A DNA stretch of 5,954 bases, from assembly GCA_029883045.1 (NCBI GenBank), contig JAOUJU010000124.1:1-5954 (forward strand), in the 5' to 3' direction. Shown one piece after another: positions 1 through 5,771 of this stretch; position 1 is the stretch's first letter; each line of letters opens with the position of its first letter. The position numbers and the translations under genes are program-made. This DNA comes from Rhodospirillaceae bacterium. GTDB lineage: Bacteria > Pseudomonadota > Alphaproteobacteria > Rhodospirillales > Magnetovibrionaceae. A model generated the notes under the pieces. The model did no database searches. It was not told where the DNA came from and saw only the letters and a program-made list of their open reading frames with translations.

Positions 1-166
1 TTAGCTTCATTACCGCGGTGAAGCCCATGGTTGAACCGCCAGTGCCCCATAAAAAATATGCCGCAATAACGGCGACAAAGCCGATTGCGCCAAACACCCG
101 TTGCCCCGTCATCAGCATAAGGATCATGGAAGAAAACATTAGTATGGCTATCATTTCATAGCTCAT
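1..166 (-). CDS. dctM: TRAP transporter large permease, DctM type (N-terminal part, runs off the left edge)
   Basis: Only the first 55 codons are in the window. The large subunit of a TRAP transporter is the inner-membrane channel protein that imports a carboxylate-type solute with sodium or proton symport, fed by a periplasmic binding protein. The visible protein starts MSYEMIAILMFSSMILMLMT and continues with a hydrophobic first segment, a short polar turn (TGQRVFGAIG, residues 20-29) and a second hydrophobic stretch. This matches the usual DctM start, where a TG-x-P/R turn follows the first helix. The ATG at 166-164 overlaps the TGA of the upstream small permease as ATGA. A GAGG Shine-Dalgarno (178-175) sits 8 nt before it, inside the upstream gene. 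The overlap indicates translational coupling of the two membrane subunits. The assignment rests on the N-terminus plus the DctQ neighbour. Substrate cannot be told. Confidence 0.85.
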   Translation of the reverse strand, partial: MSYEMIAILMFSSMILMLMTGQRVFGAIGFVAVIAAYFLWGTGGSTMGFTAVMKL

Positions 167-717
167 ATGGTTGGCCTCGCTTCTTCGTATGTTTCAGCAA
201 GAGGCTCACCTTCTAGGGTTTTACCCCTAGACTTTGCAACATCTCTGAAAAATGTTGCGATGGTTTGCAGTATCATTAACGCAATACCAAAAACCATAAT
301 CAGCTTAATGGGTGCCATGTATGGCGCCCATGATGAATAGCTAGTTTCGCCATACTTAAGCGCATATTGGGTGCTACCAATTCCGCCATATAAAAGGAAA
401 ATAAGGTAAGTGACCAAAAAGAACGAGGTAATGGAATCTGAAAAACCCCTGTGCTTTGGCGACCACTGCCCATAGAGCAAATCCATTCTTACATGGTCGC
501 CCAACTGCATCGAATAAGCGCCGCCCAGCAAATAATATGAAGCCATCAAAAACTGGGCCATTTCCAATGTCCACAATGATGGATTAAAAAATGTTTTGGA
601 AATTGTTGAATAAAACAACACGCCAATCATCAAAAAGATGCCGTACATAGCAATGCGGCCGAAGAAATAATTTATCTTCTCCACAAAATATACAAATTTG
701 ACTATAGCTTTAGGCAT
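163..717 (-). CDS. dctQ: TRAP transporter small permease, DctQ type
   Basis: This is the small four-helix membrane subunit of a TRAP transporter, partner of the large permease encoded next. The protein has 184 residues, normal for the family. Hydrophobic segments lie at about 22-43, 52-70, 95-115 and 134-157. The family hallmark is clear after helix 2: GGAYSMQLGDHVRMDLLY (65-82), with the conserved H-V-R-x-D. A second typical block, SSWAPYMAPIKLIMVFG (128-144), precedes helix 4. It resembles the DctQ subgroup found with carboxylate and aromatic-acid TRAP systems. An upstream in-frame ATG at 783 would add 22 residues, but these would overlap the amidohydrolase gene and are polar. The ATG at 717 has an AGGAAG ribosome site (731-726) 8 nt upstream and leaves a 4-nt gap to the previous stop, so I chose it. 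No binding protein gene of this system is visible. Confidence 0.9.
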   Translation of the reverse strand: MPKAIVKFVYFVEKINYFFGRIAMYGIFLMIGVLFYSTISKTFFNPSLWTLEMAQFLMASYYLLGGAYSMQLGDHVRMDLLYGQWSPKHRGFSDSITSFFLVTYLIFLLYGGIGSTQYALKYGETSYSSWAPYMAPIKLIMVFGIALMILQTIATFFRDVAKSRGKTLEGEPLAETYEEARPTI

Positions 718-721
718 CAAT

Positions 722-1546
722 TTAGCTTCCTGTTGAACAGCACGGAAAGTTATCGGGTGATCGGCGTTTACAAATTGCATCAACCGCTTCGGTTATCATT
801 GCAGCAAGCATGGCAGCTATTTTCTTTTGGTTTGCTTCATCAAGAATAAGGCTGTTTTTAATTTCGACCATTACGTTGGGTATTCCGCGGGATGTGCCGT
901 GTTCACGCAATGTAAATGTAACCCCGTCTTTGGGCCCGTATGGTTCGTTTCTGGAAAAAACCAACCCTTCATTTTTTTTTGAAGATTTTAATAATTCGTC
1001 CGCCAGCTCGCTATCGCTATCGTGAATAATACCAATATCAACACTGCGCCCAACGCCCTGATAAACAGGGGTAAAGGAATGAATGGTTATTAAGGCCATG
1101 CCGGAATTGTTTGAAGATTTTTTCTCTATTGCGCCGGAAAGTGCTTTGCCAAATGGATGATAATAAATATCTGCACGACGATTGCGCTCTTTTTCGTCTA
1201 CCCCGACATTACCGGGAATATCATAAATTTCACTTTTTGCTAAAATCGCGCTTTCGGCGTCAACCGGACGATTGCAATCAAAAACTAGGCGTGAAACCTT
1301 TGGCGCGACCATTGCGGCATCTAGCAATTTTGCCATTTCCAAGCATACTGCTCTGGCACCGGGGTCCCAGGCTATGTGGCTGGCAAGCGCATCATCGCTT
1401 AAGCCCAAATTCGACAATTCATCAGGAATGAAGTTGCTGGCATGCTCGCAAACAAGCACGTAGCGGCCGCCACCGCCAATGTTTGCGGTTTCGACAAAAC
1501 CATTATCGCCACCCGATGTGACGAAAGATTGGTTAGTTTGGGCCAA
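722..1546 (-). CDS. N-formylglutamate amidohydrolase family protein
   Basis: The protein has 274 residues and belongs to the N-formylglutamate amidohydrolase family. The characterised members hydrolyse N-formyl-L-glutamate to formate and L-glutamate in the cytoplasm, in histidine breakdown. Family blocks appear in order: LVCEHASNFIP (31-41), HIAWDPGA (57-64), DCNRPVDAE (90-98), TIHSFTPVY (154-162), DIGIIHD (170-176), EPYGPKDGVTFTLREHG (201-217) and VMVEIKNSLI (225-234). The His/Glu/Asp residues in these blocks are the likely metal and catalytic set, so the enzyme looks intact. No other histidine-utilisation gene is nearby. It leads an operon with a TRAP transporter, so it probably acts on whatever that transporter imports, perhaps an N-formyl or N-acyl amino acid. 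That is inference. The start codon appears to be TTG: no in-frame ATG or GTG occurs upstream, and later ones fall inside the first conserved block. A G-run lies 9 nt before the TTG. Confidence 0.85.
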   Translation of the reverse strand: MAQTNQSFVTSGGDNGFVETANIGGGGRYVLVCEHASNFIPDELSNLGLSDDALASHIAWDPGARAVCLEMAKLLDAAMVAPKVSRLVFDCNRPVDAESAILAKSEIYDIPGNVGVDEKERNRRADIYYHPFGKALSGAIEKKSSNNSGMALITIHSFTPVYQGVGRSVDIGIIHDSDSELADELLKSSKKNEGLVFSRNEPYGPKDGVTFTLREHGTSRGIPNVMVEIKNSLILDEANQKKIAAMLAAMITEAVDAICKRRSPDNFPCCSTGS

Positions 1547-1555
1547 TTTTTGGAG

Positions 1556-1563
1556 CCCCCCCT
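1556..1563 (-). promoter_or_regulatory. Unusual ribosome binding site, A plus seven G, for the amidohydrolase
   Basis: On the minus strand an AGGGGGGG tract ends 9 nt before the TTG start at 1546. It is the only Shine-Dalgarno-like sequence available and therefore supports the TTG start. A pure homopolymer of seven G in place of AGGAGG is unusual, and a similar tract precedes the PotC-type permease gene. Confidence 0.55.
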
Positions 1564-1577
1564 GCTTTTTTGTTGGG

Positions 1578-1608
1578 ACTATCCTTTCACATAAGTAAAA
1601 ACAGTCAA
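1578..1608 (-). promoter_or_regulatory. Candidate promoter of the amidohydrolase-TRAP operon
   Basis: On the minus strand TTGACT (1608-1603) matches five of six bases of the -35 consensus. GATAGT (1583-1578) matches four of six of the -10, with a 19-nt spacer that is slightly long. Transcription would begin near 1571, giving a leader of about 24 nt before the TTG start. The position, just upstream of the first gene of the operon, fits. The weak -10 and long spacer keep this tentative. Confidence 0.45.
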
Positions 1609-1707
1609 GAGTTTTTGAAAAGATAATTTCAGGATAAATAAATATGGTGTATCTGTTTCAGAAATGCATTTATATTGTATGCATCTGGCCGCAAAAATGG
1701 CCTATTT

Positions 1708-1713
1708 AAGGGA
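1708..1713 (+). promoter_or_regulatory. Ribosome binding site that fixes the regulator start
   Basis: AAGGGA lies 6 nt before the ATG at 1720. It decides between this start and an upstream in-frame TTG at 1675. Confidence 0.75.
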
Positions 1714-1719
1714 TTTTTC

Positions 1720-2589
1720 ATGAAAGAAGGGCTTACCGTTGCCGAGCGCATTCGCGGAAATTTCGACTCCATGACTAGGGTTGAGCGCCAATTGGCAAAC
1801 GCGGTGCTTGATAATTACCCGGTCTCTGGGCTGGGCTCTATTACTACGGTTGCAGAATCTGCTGGCGTTTCAACCTCTTCGGCGGTGCGTATGGCCAAAA
1901 AAATTGGTTTTGGCGGTTTTCCCGAAATGCAGGCAGCATTGCGTGACGAACTGGAGCAAACCATATCCAGCCCAATTGCCAAACATAGCCGTTGGGCGGC
2001 GGGTGCGCCCGATGCCCATATTCTCAACCGTTTTGCTGAAAGCGTGATGGAAAATATGCGTCAAACCCTTTCACAGATAGACACCGAAGAATTCAGCCGT
2101 GTGGCCAAATTGCTCGCCGATGAAAAACGTGCGGTACATGTGGTTGGCGGGCGCATAACCCGCGCGCTGGCAGATTATTTTTTCACTCACATGCAGGTAA
2201 TACGCAGCGGGGTAACATTGGTTGCGACCAATTCTAATACCTGGCCACATTATGTGCTCAACATGAACAAAGGTGACACTTTGGTTGTGTTTGATATAAG
2301 GCGCTACGAACACGATATCTTAAGGTTGGCGAAAATGGCGCGAGCACAAGGGGTGGATATTGTTTTATTTACCGACCAATGGGGCTCGCCCGTGGCTAAA
2401 CAAGCGGCCCATAGTTTTAATGCACGGATTGAGGCGCCATCGGCGTGGGATTCATCGGTTGTTATTATGTTTATTATCGAGGCCATGATAGCGGCGATTG
2501 AAAATGAAAACTGGGATGAAACCAAAAGAAGAATGAAAACTCTGGAAAACCTTTTTGATGAAACCAAACTGTTTAGAAAGTTTATCTAG
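1720..2589 (+). CDS. MurR/RpiR-family transcriptional regulator (HTH plus SIS domain)
   Basis: The protein has 289 residues, normal for the family. The N-terminal helix-turn-helix domain spans about 1-77, with the recognition region SITTVAESAGVSTSSAVRMA (40-59) followed by KKIGFGGFPEMQ, which is typical of RpiR proteins. The C-terminal SIS domain (about 125-255) normally senses a phosphosugar or other small molecule. Here the first loop is VVGGRITRALADY and the second is VVFDIRRYEHD rather than the usual serine-rich SxSG loop. This marks a subgroup that may bind a non-sugar ligand. The ATG at 1720 has an AAGGGA ribosome site (1708-1713) 6 nt upstream. A longer reading from TTG at 1675 would run through that site and one of the palindromes, so I reject it. 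It is transcribed away from the amidohydrolase-TRAP operon and is its most likely regulator. It may also control the ABC importer. Confidence 0.92.
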   Translation: MKEGLTVAERIRGNFDSMTRVERQLANAVLDNYPVSGLGSITTVAESAGVSTSSAVRMAKKIGFGGFPEMQAALRDELEQTISSPIAKHSRWAAGAPDAHILNRFAESVMENMRQTLSQIDTEEFSRVAKLLADEKRAVHVVGGRITRALADYFFTHMQVIRSGVTLVATNSNTWPHYVLNMNKGDTLVVFDIRRYEHDILRLAKMARAQGVDIVLFTDQWGSPVAKQAAHSFNARIEAPSAWDSSVVIMFIIEAMIAAIENENWDETKRRMKTLENLFDETKLFRKFI

Positions 2590-2782
2590 CAGCTCTAACG
2601 TTTATCCACCCCCACTACATCTTCTTTAGTTTTGAGCCCCAAAACGCATCTAACTTTTATAAAATTAGAAAAAATTCATGAATAGGAAAAGTCGCTATCC
2701 CTATAGGACCAATGCTTCTACGCTGTTTCAGGTAATTAGCTAAAAGTGGGATATGGTCATTATAGGATGTTGGATGTTTTTG
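2590..2782. other. Convergent intergenic stretch, no gene seen
   Basis: These 193 bp separate the 3' ends of the regulator gene (plus) and the PotC-type permease gene (minus). The region is AT-rich and has no convincing open frame. Just after the regulator stop, about 2596-2633 is rich in C and T and very poor in G on the plus strand. That is the composition of a Rho utilisation site, and it could end the regulator transcript. A short imperfect hairpin GTTTTG-N5-CAAAAC (2629-2645) lacks a following T-run. Small palindromes CCTATAGG (2700-2707) and TTAGCTAA (2736-2743) have no clear role. No obvious intrinsic terminator is seen for either gene. Confidence 0.6.
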
Positions 2783-3637
2783 TTATTCTTTATCTCGTTG
2801 CACAAATACACTCAGTAGCGCCAACGTTCCCGAAACAGCCATCAATAGTAACGATAATGCGTTAAGTTCGGGCGTTGAACCTTCGCGCAGACGACCGTAC
2901 ATTGCTATGGTCAGCGGTTGGTCGGAGCCCACCAACATCAAGGTTGTGTTGAAATTTTCAAACGACATTAAAAAAGCAACAATAGCCGAACCGACAATAG
3001 CTGGCTTGAGATACGGAATGGTCACGGTTCTGATCGCCACCAATTTTGATGCGCCCAGGCTTTGCGCTGCTTCTTCTAGTTGGGTATCAAATTTGCGCAA
3101 ACGCGCGGCAATTATAAGCGTGGTAATTGTGGTGATAAATGAAAATTGGCCAAGGATGACCAAAAATTTACTCGGTCGTAAAAAACCTATATCCACGCCA
3201 AAATTAACATCAAGCCAGTTTGCAATGGTGCTGGAAAACACCAGTATAGAAATACCTAAAATAACGCCCGGAACCACAAGCGGAAGCAGCATCAGCATAT
3301 ACAGAACATTTTTTAACGGAAACGTTTTTCGCTCAAACAAAAAAGCGTTGCTGGTGCCCACAGAAACCGAAAGTATGGTTACCCAGCAGGCAATATAAAA
3401 CGAGGTCCAAATACTGTCTAATAGCCTGCCATCATGAAACAGGCCAAGGCGTGGTTCTGTATCATTAAAAAACCAATCCAGCGTAAAGCCGCCCCATGGC
3501 AATGATGGAAACATTGAATCGTTGAAAGCAAACACCCCGACCACCACCAGTGGTGCAATTAGATAAACAAAAAATAACAAAACATAAGCACCATAAAGAC
3601 CACGAAAGCTTTTTGGCTGGGGAATGGATGGTATCAT
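2783..3637 (-). CDS. potC: ABC transporter permease, PotC type (polyamine/opine importer family)
   Basis: This is the second inner-membrane permease of the ABC importer. It has 284 residues with six predicted helices at about 13-37, 76-100, 110-134, 158-180, 214-236 and 257-279. The cytoplasmic EAA loop that docks the ATPase is clear at about 188-212 (EEAAQSLGASKLVAIRTVTIPYLKP). The segment MLLPLVVPGVILGISIL (116-132) is typical of PotC-like permeases. It is the last gene of the operon. The ATG at 3637 follows the previous TAG stop by 10 nt. Its ribosome site is a run of seven G (3648-3642) that includes the last base of that stop, 4 nt before the ATG. PotC-family permeases transport spermidine, putrescine, opines or related compounds. 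The true substrate cannot be read from the permease, so the symbol denotes the family. Confidence 0.9.
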   Translation of the reverse strand: MIPSIPQPKSFRGLYGAYVLLFFVYLIAPLVVVGVFAFNDSMFPSLPWGGFTLDWFFNDTEPRLGLFHDGRLLDSIWTSFYIACWVTILSVSVGTSNAFLFERKTFPLKNVLYMLMLLPLVVPGVILGISILVFSSTIANWLDVNFGVDIGFLRPSKFLVILGQFSFITTITTLIIAARLRKFDTQLEEAAQSLGASKLVAIRTVTIPYLKPAIVGSAIVAFLMSFENFNTTLMLVGSDQPLTIAMYGRLREGSTPELNALSLLLMAVSGTLALLSVFVQRDKE

Positions 3638-3641
3638 GCCG

Positions 3642-3649
3642 CCCCCCCT
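3642..3649 (-). promoter_or_regulatory. Unusual ribosome binding site, A plus seven G, for the PotC-type gene
   Basis: On the minus strand AGGGGGGG begins inside the TAG stop of the PotB-type gene and ends 4 nt before the ATG at 3637. A change in the length of the run would leave that stop intact but would shift the spacing to the next start codon. The same eight bases precede the amidohydrolase start. Confidence 0.55.
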
Positions 3650-4511
3650 AACCCATGGTCTCGGAAAGGGTTTGCCGGCTAAGCTTTAATCCAGTCCAGA
3701 CAATAATTGTTGACAACGCCAACAGCAAAAAGCCAAAAGCCGCGCCCAATTCCCAATTAAACCGGGTAATAAATTGGGTATATATTTGTGCGGTAAACCA
3801 CATGGAGCTTTTTCCGCCTAGCAAAATTGGCGTCAGGTAATTACCCAGCGTTAACATAAACACCACAATGCAACCGGAAACTATACCGGGCATGGCATGT
3901 GGAATTATAATAGTGCGCATAACCGTAAAGCCATTACCGCCAAGATCGTATCCGGCTTCAACCAAGCTATCGTCAAGGCTATCTAAGATAGAAACCAACG
4001 GCACAACCATAAACAACATAGATGTATAAACCAGCCCGACCATAATTGCGGCATCATTATAAAGCATCTCTACCGGACCATCGACTAGCCCTGCCCACTG
4101 CAAAACATTGCTGACTACGCCCGATTCACGCAACAATATCATCCAGCCAAATGTCCGCACTAGCTCGCTTACCCAGAACGGCACAAGACAAAGTAAAAAC
4201 AAAAAACTTTTAGATCTGCCGCGTAACATTTTGGCAATGTAATAAGATACCGGAAAGGCAATTAATAATGTTATTGCCGTTGCCGAAATTGACATTATGG
4301 CGGTACGGGCAAAAGTACGCCAATAAAGTGGCTCAATGAAAAATTCGGTGTAATTGGCAAAACTGCGCTCATAAACCTGTGGCGCTACCCGTTCGCGAAG
4401 CGAAATAAGAAGCATATCCACATGCGGCAAAATCAATAGCGCCGTTAGCCAAACCAGTAATGGTGCCAATAGCAATATCAAACCTAACCGGGATGCGGTT
4501 TGTGTATTCAT
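3648..4511 (-). CDS. potB: ABC transporter permease, PotB type (polyamine/opine importer family)
   Basis: This is the first inner-membrane permease of the importer, 287 residues, the family's usual length. Hydrophobic segments lie at about 9-30, 69-92, 102-127, 153-175, 209-232 and 255-274. The block VPFWVSELVRTFGWMILL (110-127) is characteristic of PotB-like proteins. The EAA loop that contacts the ATPase is LVEAGYDLGGNGFTVMRTII (183-202), followed by IPHAMPGI. The start ATG overlaps the TGA of the upstream ATPase gene as ATGA. An AAAGGG ribosome site (4525-4520) sits 8 nt upstream inside that gene. The tight overlap points to coupled, stoichiometric production with the ATPase. It would pair with the PotC-type protein as a heterodimer. 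Substrate is probably a polyamine, opine or other small cationic or amide compound, by family only. Confidence 0.9.
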   Translation of the reverse strand: MNTQTASRLGLILLLAPLLVWLTALLILPHVDMLLISLRERVAPQVYERSFANYTEFFIEPLYWRTFARTAIMSISATAITLLIAFPVSYYIAKMLRGRSKSFLFLLCLVPFWVSELVRTFGWMILLRESGVVSNVLQWAGLVDGPVEMLYNDAAIMVGLVYTSMLFMVVPLVSILDSLDDSLVEAGYDLGGNGFTVMRTIIIPHAMPGIVSGCIVVFMLTLGNYLTPILLGGKSSMWFTAQIYTQFITRFNWELGAAFGFLLLALSTIIVWTGLKLSRQTLSETMG

Positions 4512-5683
4512 CCACCGTGCCCTTTGTTTGTTGGGGAATTAACCGAAGCAAAAGCCTTTGACTGCTGTTTACCCCAACCAAGAAAAACTTGTTGGCCCGC
4601 GCTAAGGCCGGAAAATTCACCAGTTTGCGGCAAGGCCACGTCTAATTCACCACCGGTTTTGCTTTCACGCACCAGCGCCCGGCTGTTGGCACCGTTAAAC
4701 AGCACGCTAACTACATTACCGCTCAGGCGGTTATCCATTTCTTGGGCGCGCGCTTCATCGTGGGCAATAATTATAGATTCCGGGCGGACGAATATATCCA
4801 CCTCATCCCCAACCACAAGTTTTTCACCCCCAGCAGGAACGCTAAGTAATGAAATGCCGTCACTGGTTGAAACACGGATAACCGACCCATCAATTGCATC
4901 GACCTTTCCATGCCAGCGGTTACTATCGCCAACAAACCCCGCCACAAAGGATGTATCGGGGTGATAGTACAGTTCCTGTGGGGTGCCAATTTGTTCAAAT
5001 CGCCCTTCGTTCATTACTGCCACATGGTTAGACATGACCAATGCTTCGGATTGGTCATGGGTAATATAGATAAACGTGGTACCAAATTGGTTTTGCATTT
5101 TTTTTAGTTCGACCTTCATGTGTTCGCGCAATTTTAGATCAAGCGCGCCCAAAGGTTCGTCCAATAACAAGGCGGCCGGTTCCAAAACTAGGCAACGCGC
5201 AATGGCGATGCGTTGTTGTTGGCCGCCAGAAAGCTGTTTAATGCTTTTATCGCCCGACCCCGGCAAACCAATGCGCTCTAACGCAGATTTTACCTTGGTG
5301 GCAGTGTCGCTTTTATTCATTCCTTGGCGCACCAAACCGTAAGCAATATTTTCCGCTACACTCATCATCGGAAATAGAGCCAAATGTTGGAAAACCATAT
5401 TAACCGGGCGCTTGTTGGGCGGCACGTTCAGCATGGATTTACCCTTGATTATAATGTCGCCCGACGTGGGCTCTAGAAATCCAGCCATCATACGTAAAAT
5501 GGTGGTTTTGCCACACCCCGACGGGCCAAGAATGGAAAAGAAATCGCCCTTGGGAACACCAAAAGAAACATTATCAACCGCAACAAAATTGCCGAAGGTT
5601 CGCCTTAAGTCACGGCATTCAAGATCAATTTCGTTATTGTTTTCATCTAAGCGTGTCATTGATGAATCCGTAACATTATCCAT
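4508..5683 (-). CDS. potA: ABC transporter ATP-binding protein, PotA type
   Basis: This is the cytoplasmic ATPase that powers the importer, 391 residues. All nucleotide-binding motifs are intact: Walker A GPSGCGKT (53-60), Q-loop Gln at 99 (FQHLALFP), signature LSGGQQQR (151-158), Walker B ALLLDEP (171-177), D-loop GALD (179-182) and switch His at 209 (THD). The region from about 255 to the end is the TOBE-type regulatory domain of PotA/MalK-like ATPases, with VRPESI at 299-304 and a FNGANSRALV strand near 329. The first 20 residues are polar and variable. The start is uncertain: the ATG at 5683 has a GGGGGA tract only 1 nt away, too close for a normal ribosome site, whereas the ATG at 5659 (residue 9) has a weak GGA at a better distance. 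It follows the binding-protein gene after a hairpin and overlaps the PotB-type gene by 4 nt. Confidence 0.92.
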   Translation of the reverse strand: MDNVTDSSMTRLDENNNEIDLECRDLRRTFGNFVAVDNVSFGVPKGDFFSILGPSGCGKTTILRMMAGFLEPTSGDIIIKGKSMLNVPPNKRPVNMVFQHLALFPMMSVAENIAYGLVRQGMNKSDTATKVKSALERIGLPGSGDKSIKQLSGGQQQRIAIARCLVLEPAALLLDEPLGALDLKLREHMKVELKKMQNQFGTTFIYITHDQSEALVMSNHVAVMNEGRFEQIGTPQELYYHPDTSFVAGFVGDSNRWHGKVDAIDGSVIRVSTSDGISLLSVPAGGEKLVVGDEVDIFVRPESIIIAHDEARAQEMDNRLSGNVVSVLFNGANSRALVRESKTGGELDVALPQTGEFSGLSAGQQVFLGWGKQQSKAFASVNSPTNKGHGG

Positions 5684-5704
5684 TCCCCCAAAATATCAGG
5701 CATT

Positions 5705-5748
5705 AAAAAAACGAACGCGGCGTATGGAGCATTTTCCCCATACGCCGC
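5705..5748 (-). terminator. Hairpin plus T-run between binding protein and ATPase genes (attenuator or processing site)
   Basis: On the minus strand the arms GCGGCGTATGG and CCATACGCCGC form a perfect 11-bp, GC-rich stem (5748-5738 with 5727-5717) and a 10-nt loop. The stem is followed by GTTCG and then seven T (5711-5705). The T-run is offset by 5 nt from the stem, so termination may be partial. The position, directly after the binding-protein stop and before the ATPase start, is where many ABC importer operons carry a structure that protects the binding-protein mRNA or reduces read-through to the membrane subunits. No T-run follows on the plus strand, so it serves the minus-strand operon. 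Confidence 0.7.
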
Positions 5749-5771
5749 TTCGCCATAAGCTAACGAAAGTC

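Larger units (their letters stand above)
1547..1719. promoter_or_regulatory. Divergent intergenic regulatory region with candidate operator palindromes
   Basis: This 173-bp AT-rich stretch separates the divergent amidohydrolase and RpiR genes. Palindromes visible by eye are TGAAA-N6-TTTCA (1616-1631), just upstream of the TTGACT box of the minus-strand promoter; TCTG-TTT-CAGA (1652-1662); AAATGCATTT (1662-1671); and ATGCAT (1679-1684). The two ATGCAT cores are 15 bp apart. A TATATT hexamer (1671-1676, five of six for a -10) lies between them on the plus strand and could drive the regulator gene, although the -35 at the right distance is poor. RpiR-family regulators usually bind palindromes next to the operons they control and often control themselves. 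Which palindrome is the operator cannot be decided here. Confidence 0.5.

Noticed and set aside
718..783. Upstream ATG that would extend the small permease by 22 residues into the amidohydrolase gene
   Set aside because: The added residues are polar and unlike the family start, while the ATG at 717 has a good AGGAAG ribosome site and a short gap to the previous stop.
1675..1719. TTG start giving a 15-residue longer regulator
   Set aside because: It has no ribosome site, overlaps the promoter-like and palindromic region, and the ATG at 1720 has AAGGGA at proper spacing.
2629..2645. GTTTTG-N5-CAAAAC hairpin as terminator of the regulator gene
   Set aside because: The stem is short and AT-rich, and no T-run follows.
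1653..2731. CTGTTTCAG present at 1653-1661 and 2723-2731, on both sides of the regulator gene
   Set aside because: A near copy (TGTTTCAG) also occurs inside the small permease gene at 190-197, and the right-hand copy lies between convergent gene ends where no promoter is expected, so chance is likely.
2907..3398. Plus-strand open frame of 163 codons opposite the PotC-type gene
   Set aside because: It is antisense to a gene with clear family motifs, its protein resembles nothing known, and it is explained as a shadow of the opposite coding frame. The plus-strand frame of 170 codons at 5412-5924 is rejected for the same reason and because it crosses the hairpin.
5690..5695. TATTTT on the minus strand as a -10 box for a separate ATPase-gene promoter
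   Set aside because: It has no acceptable -35 at the right distance, where the hairpin arm lies instead, and it would give an essentially leaderless transcript.
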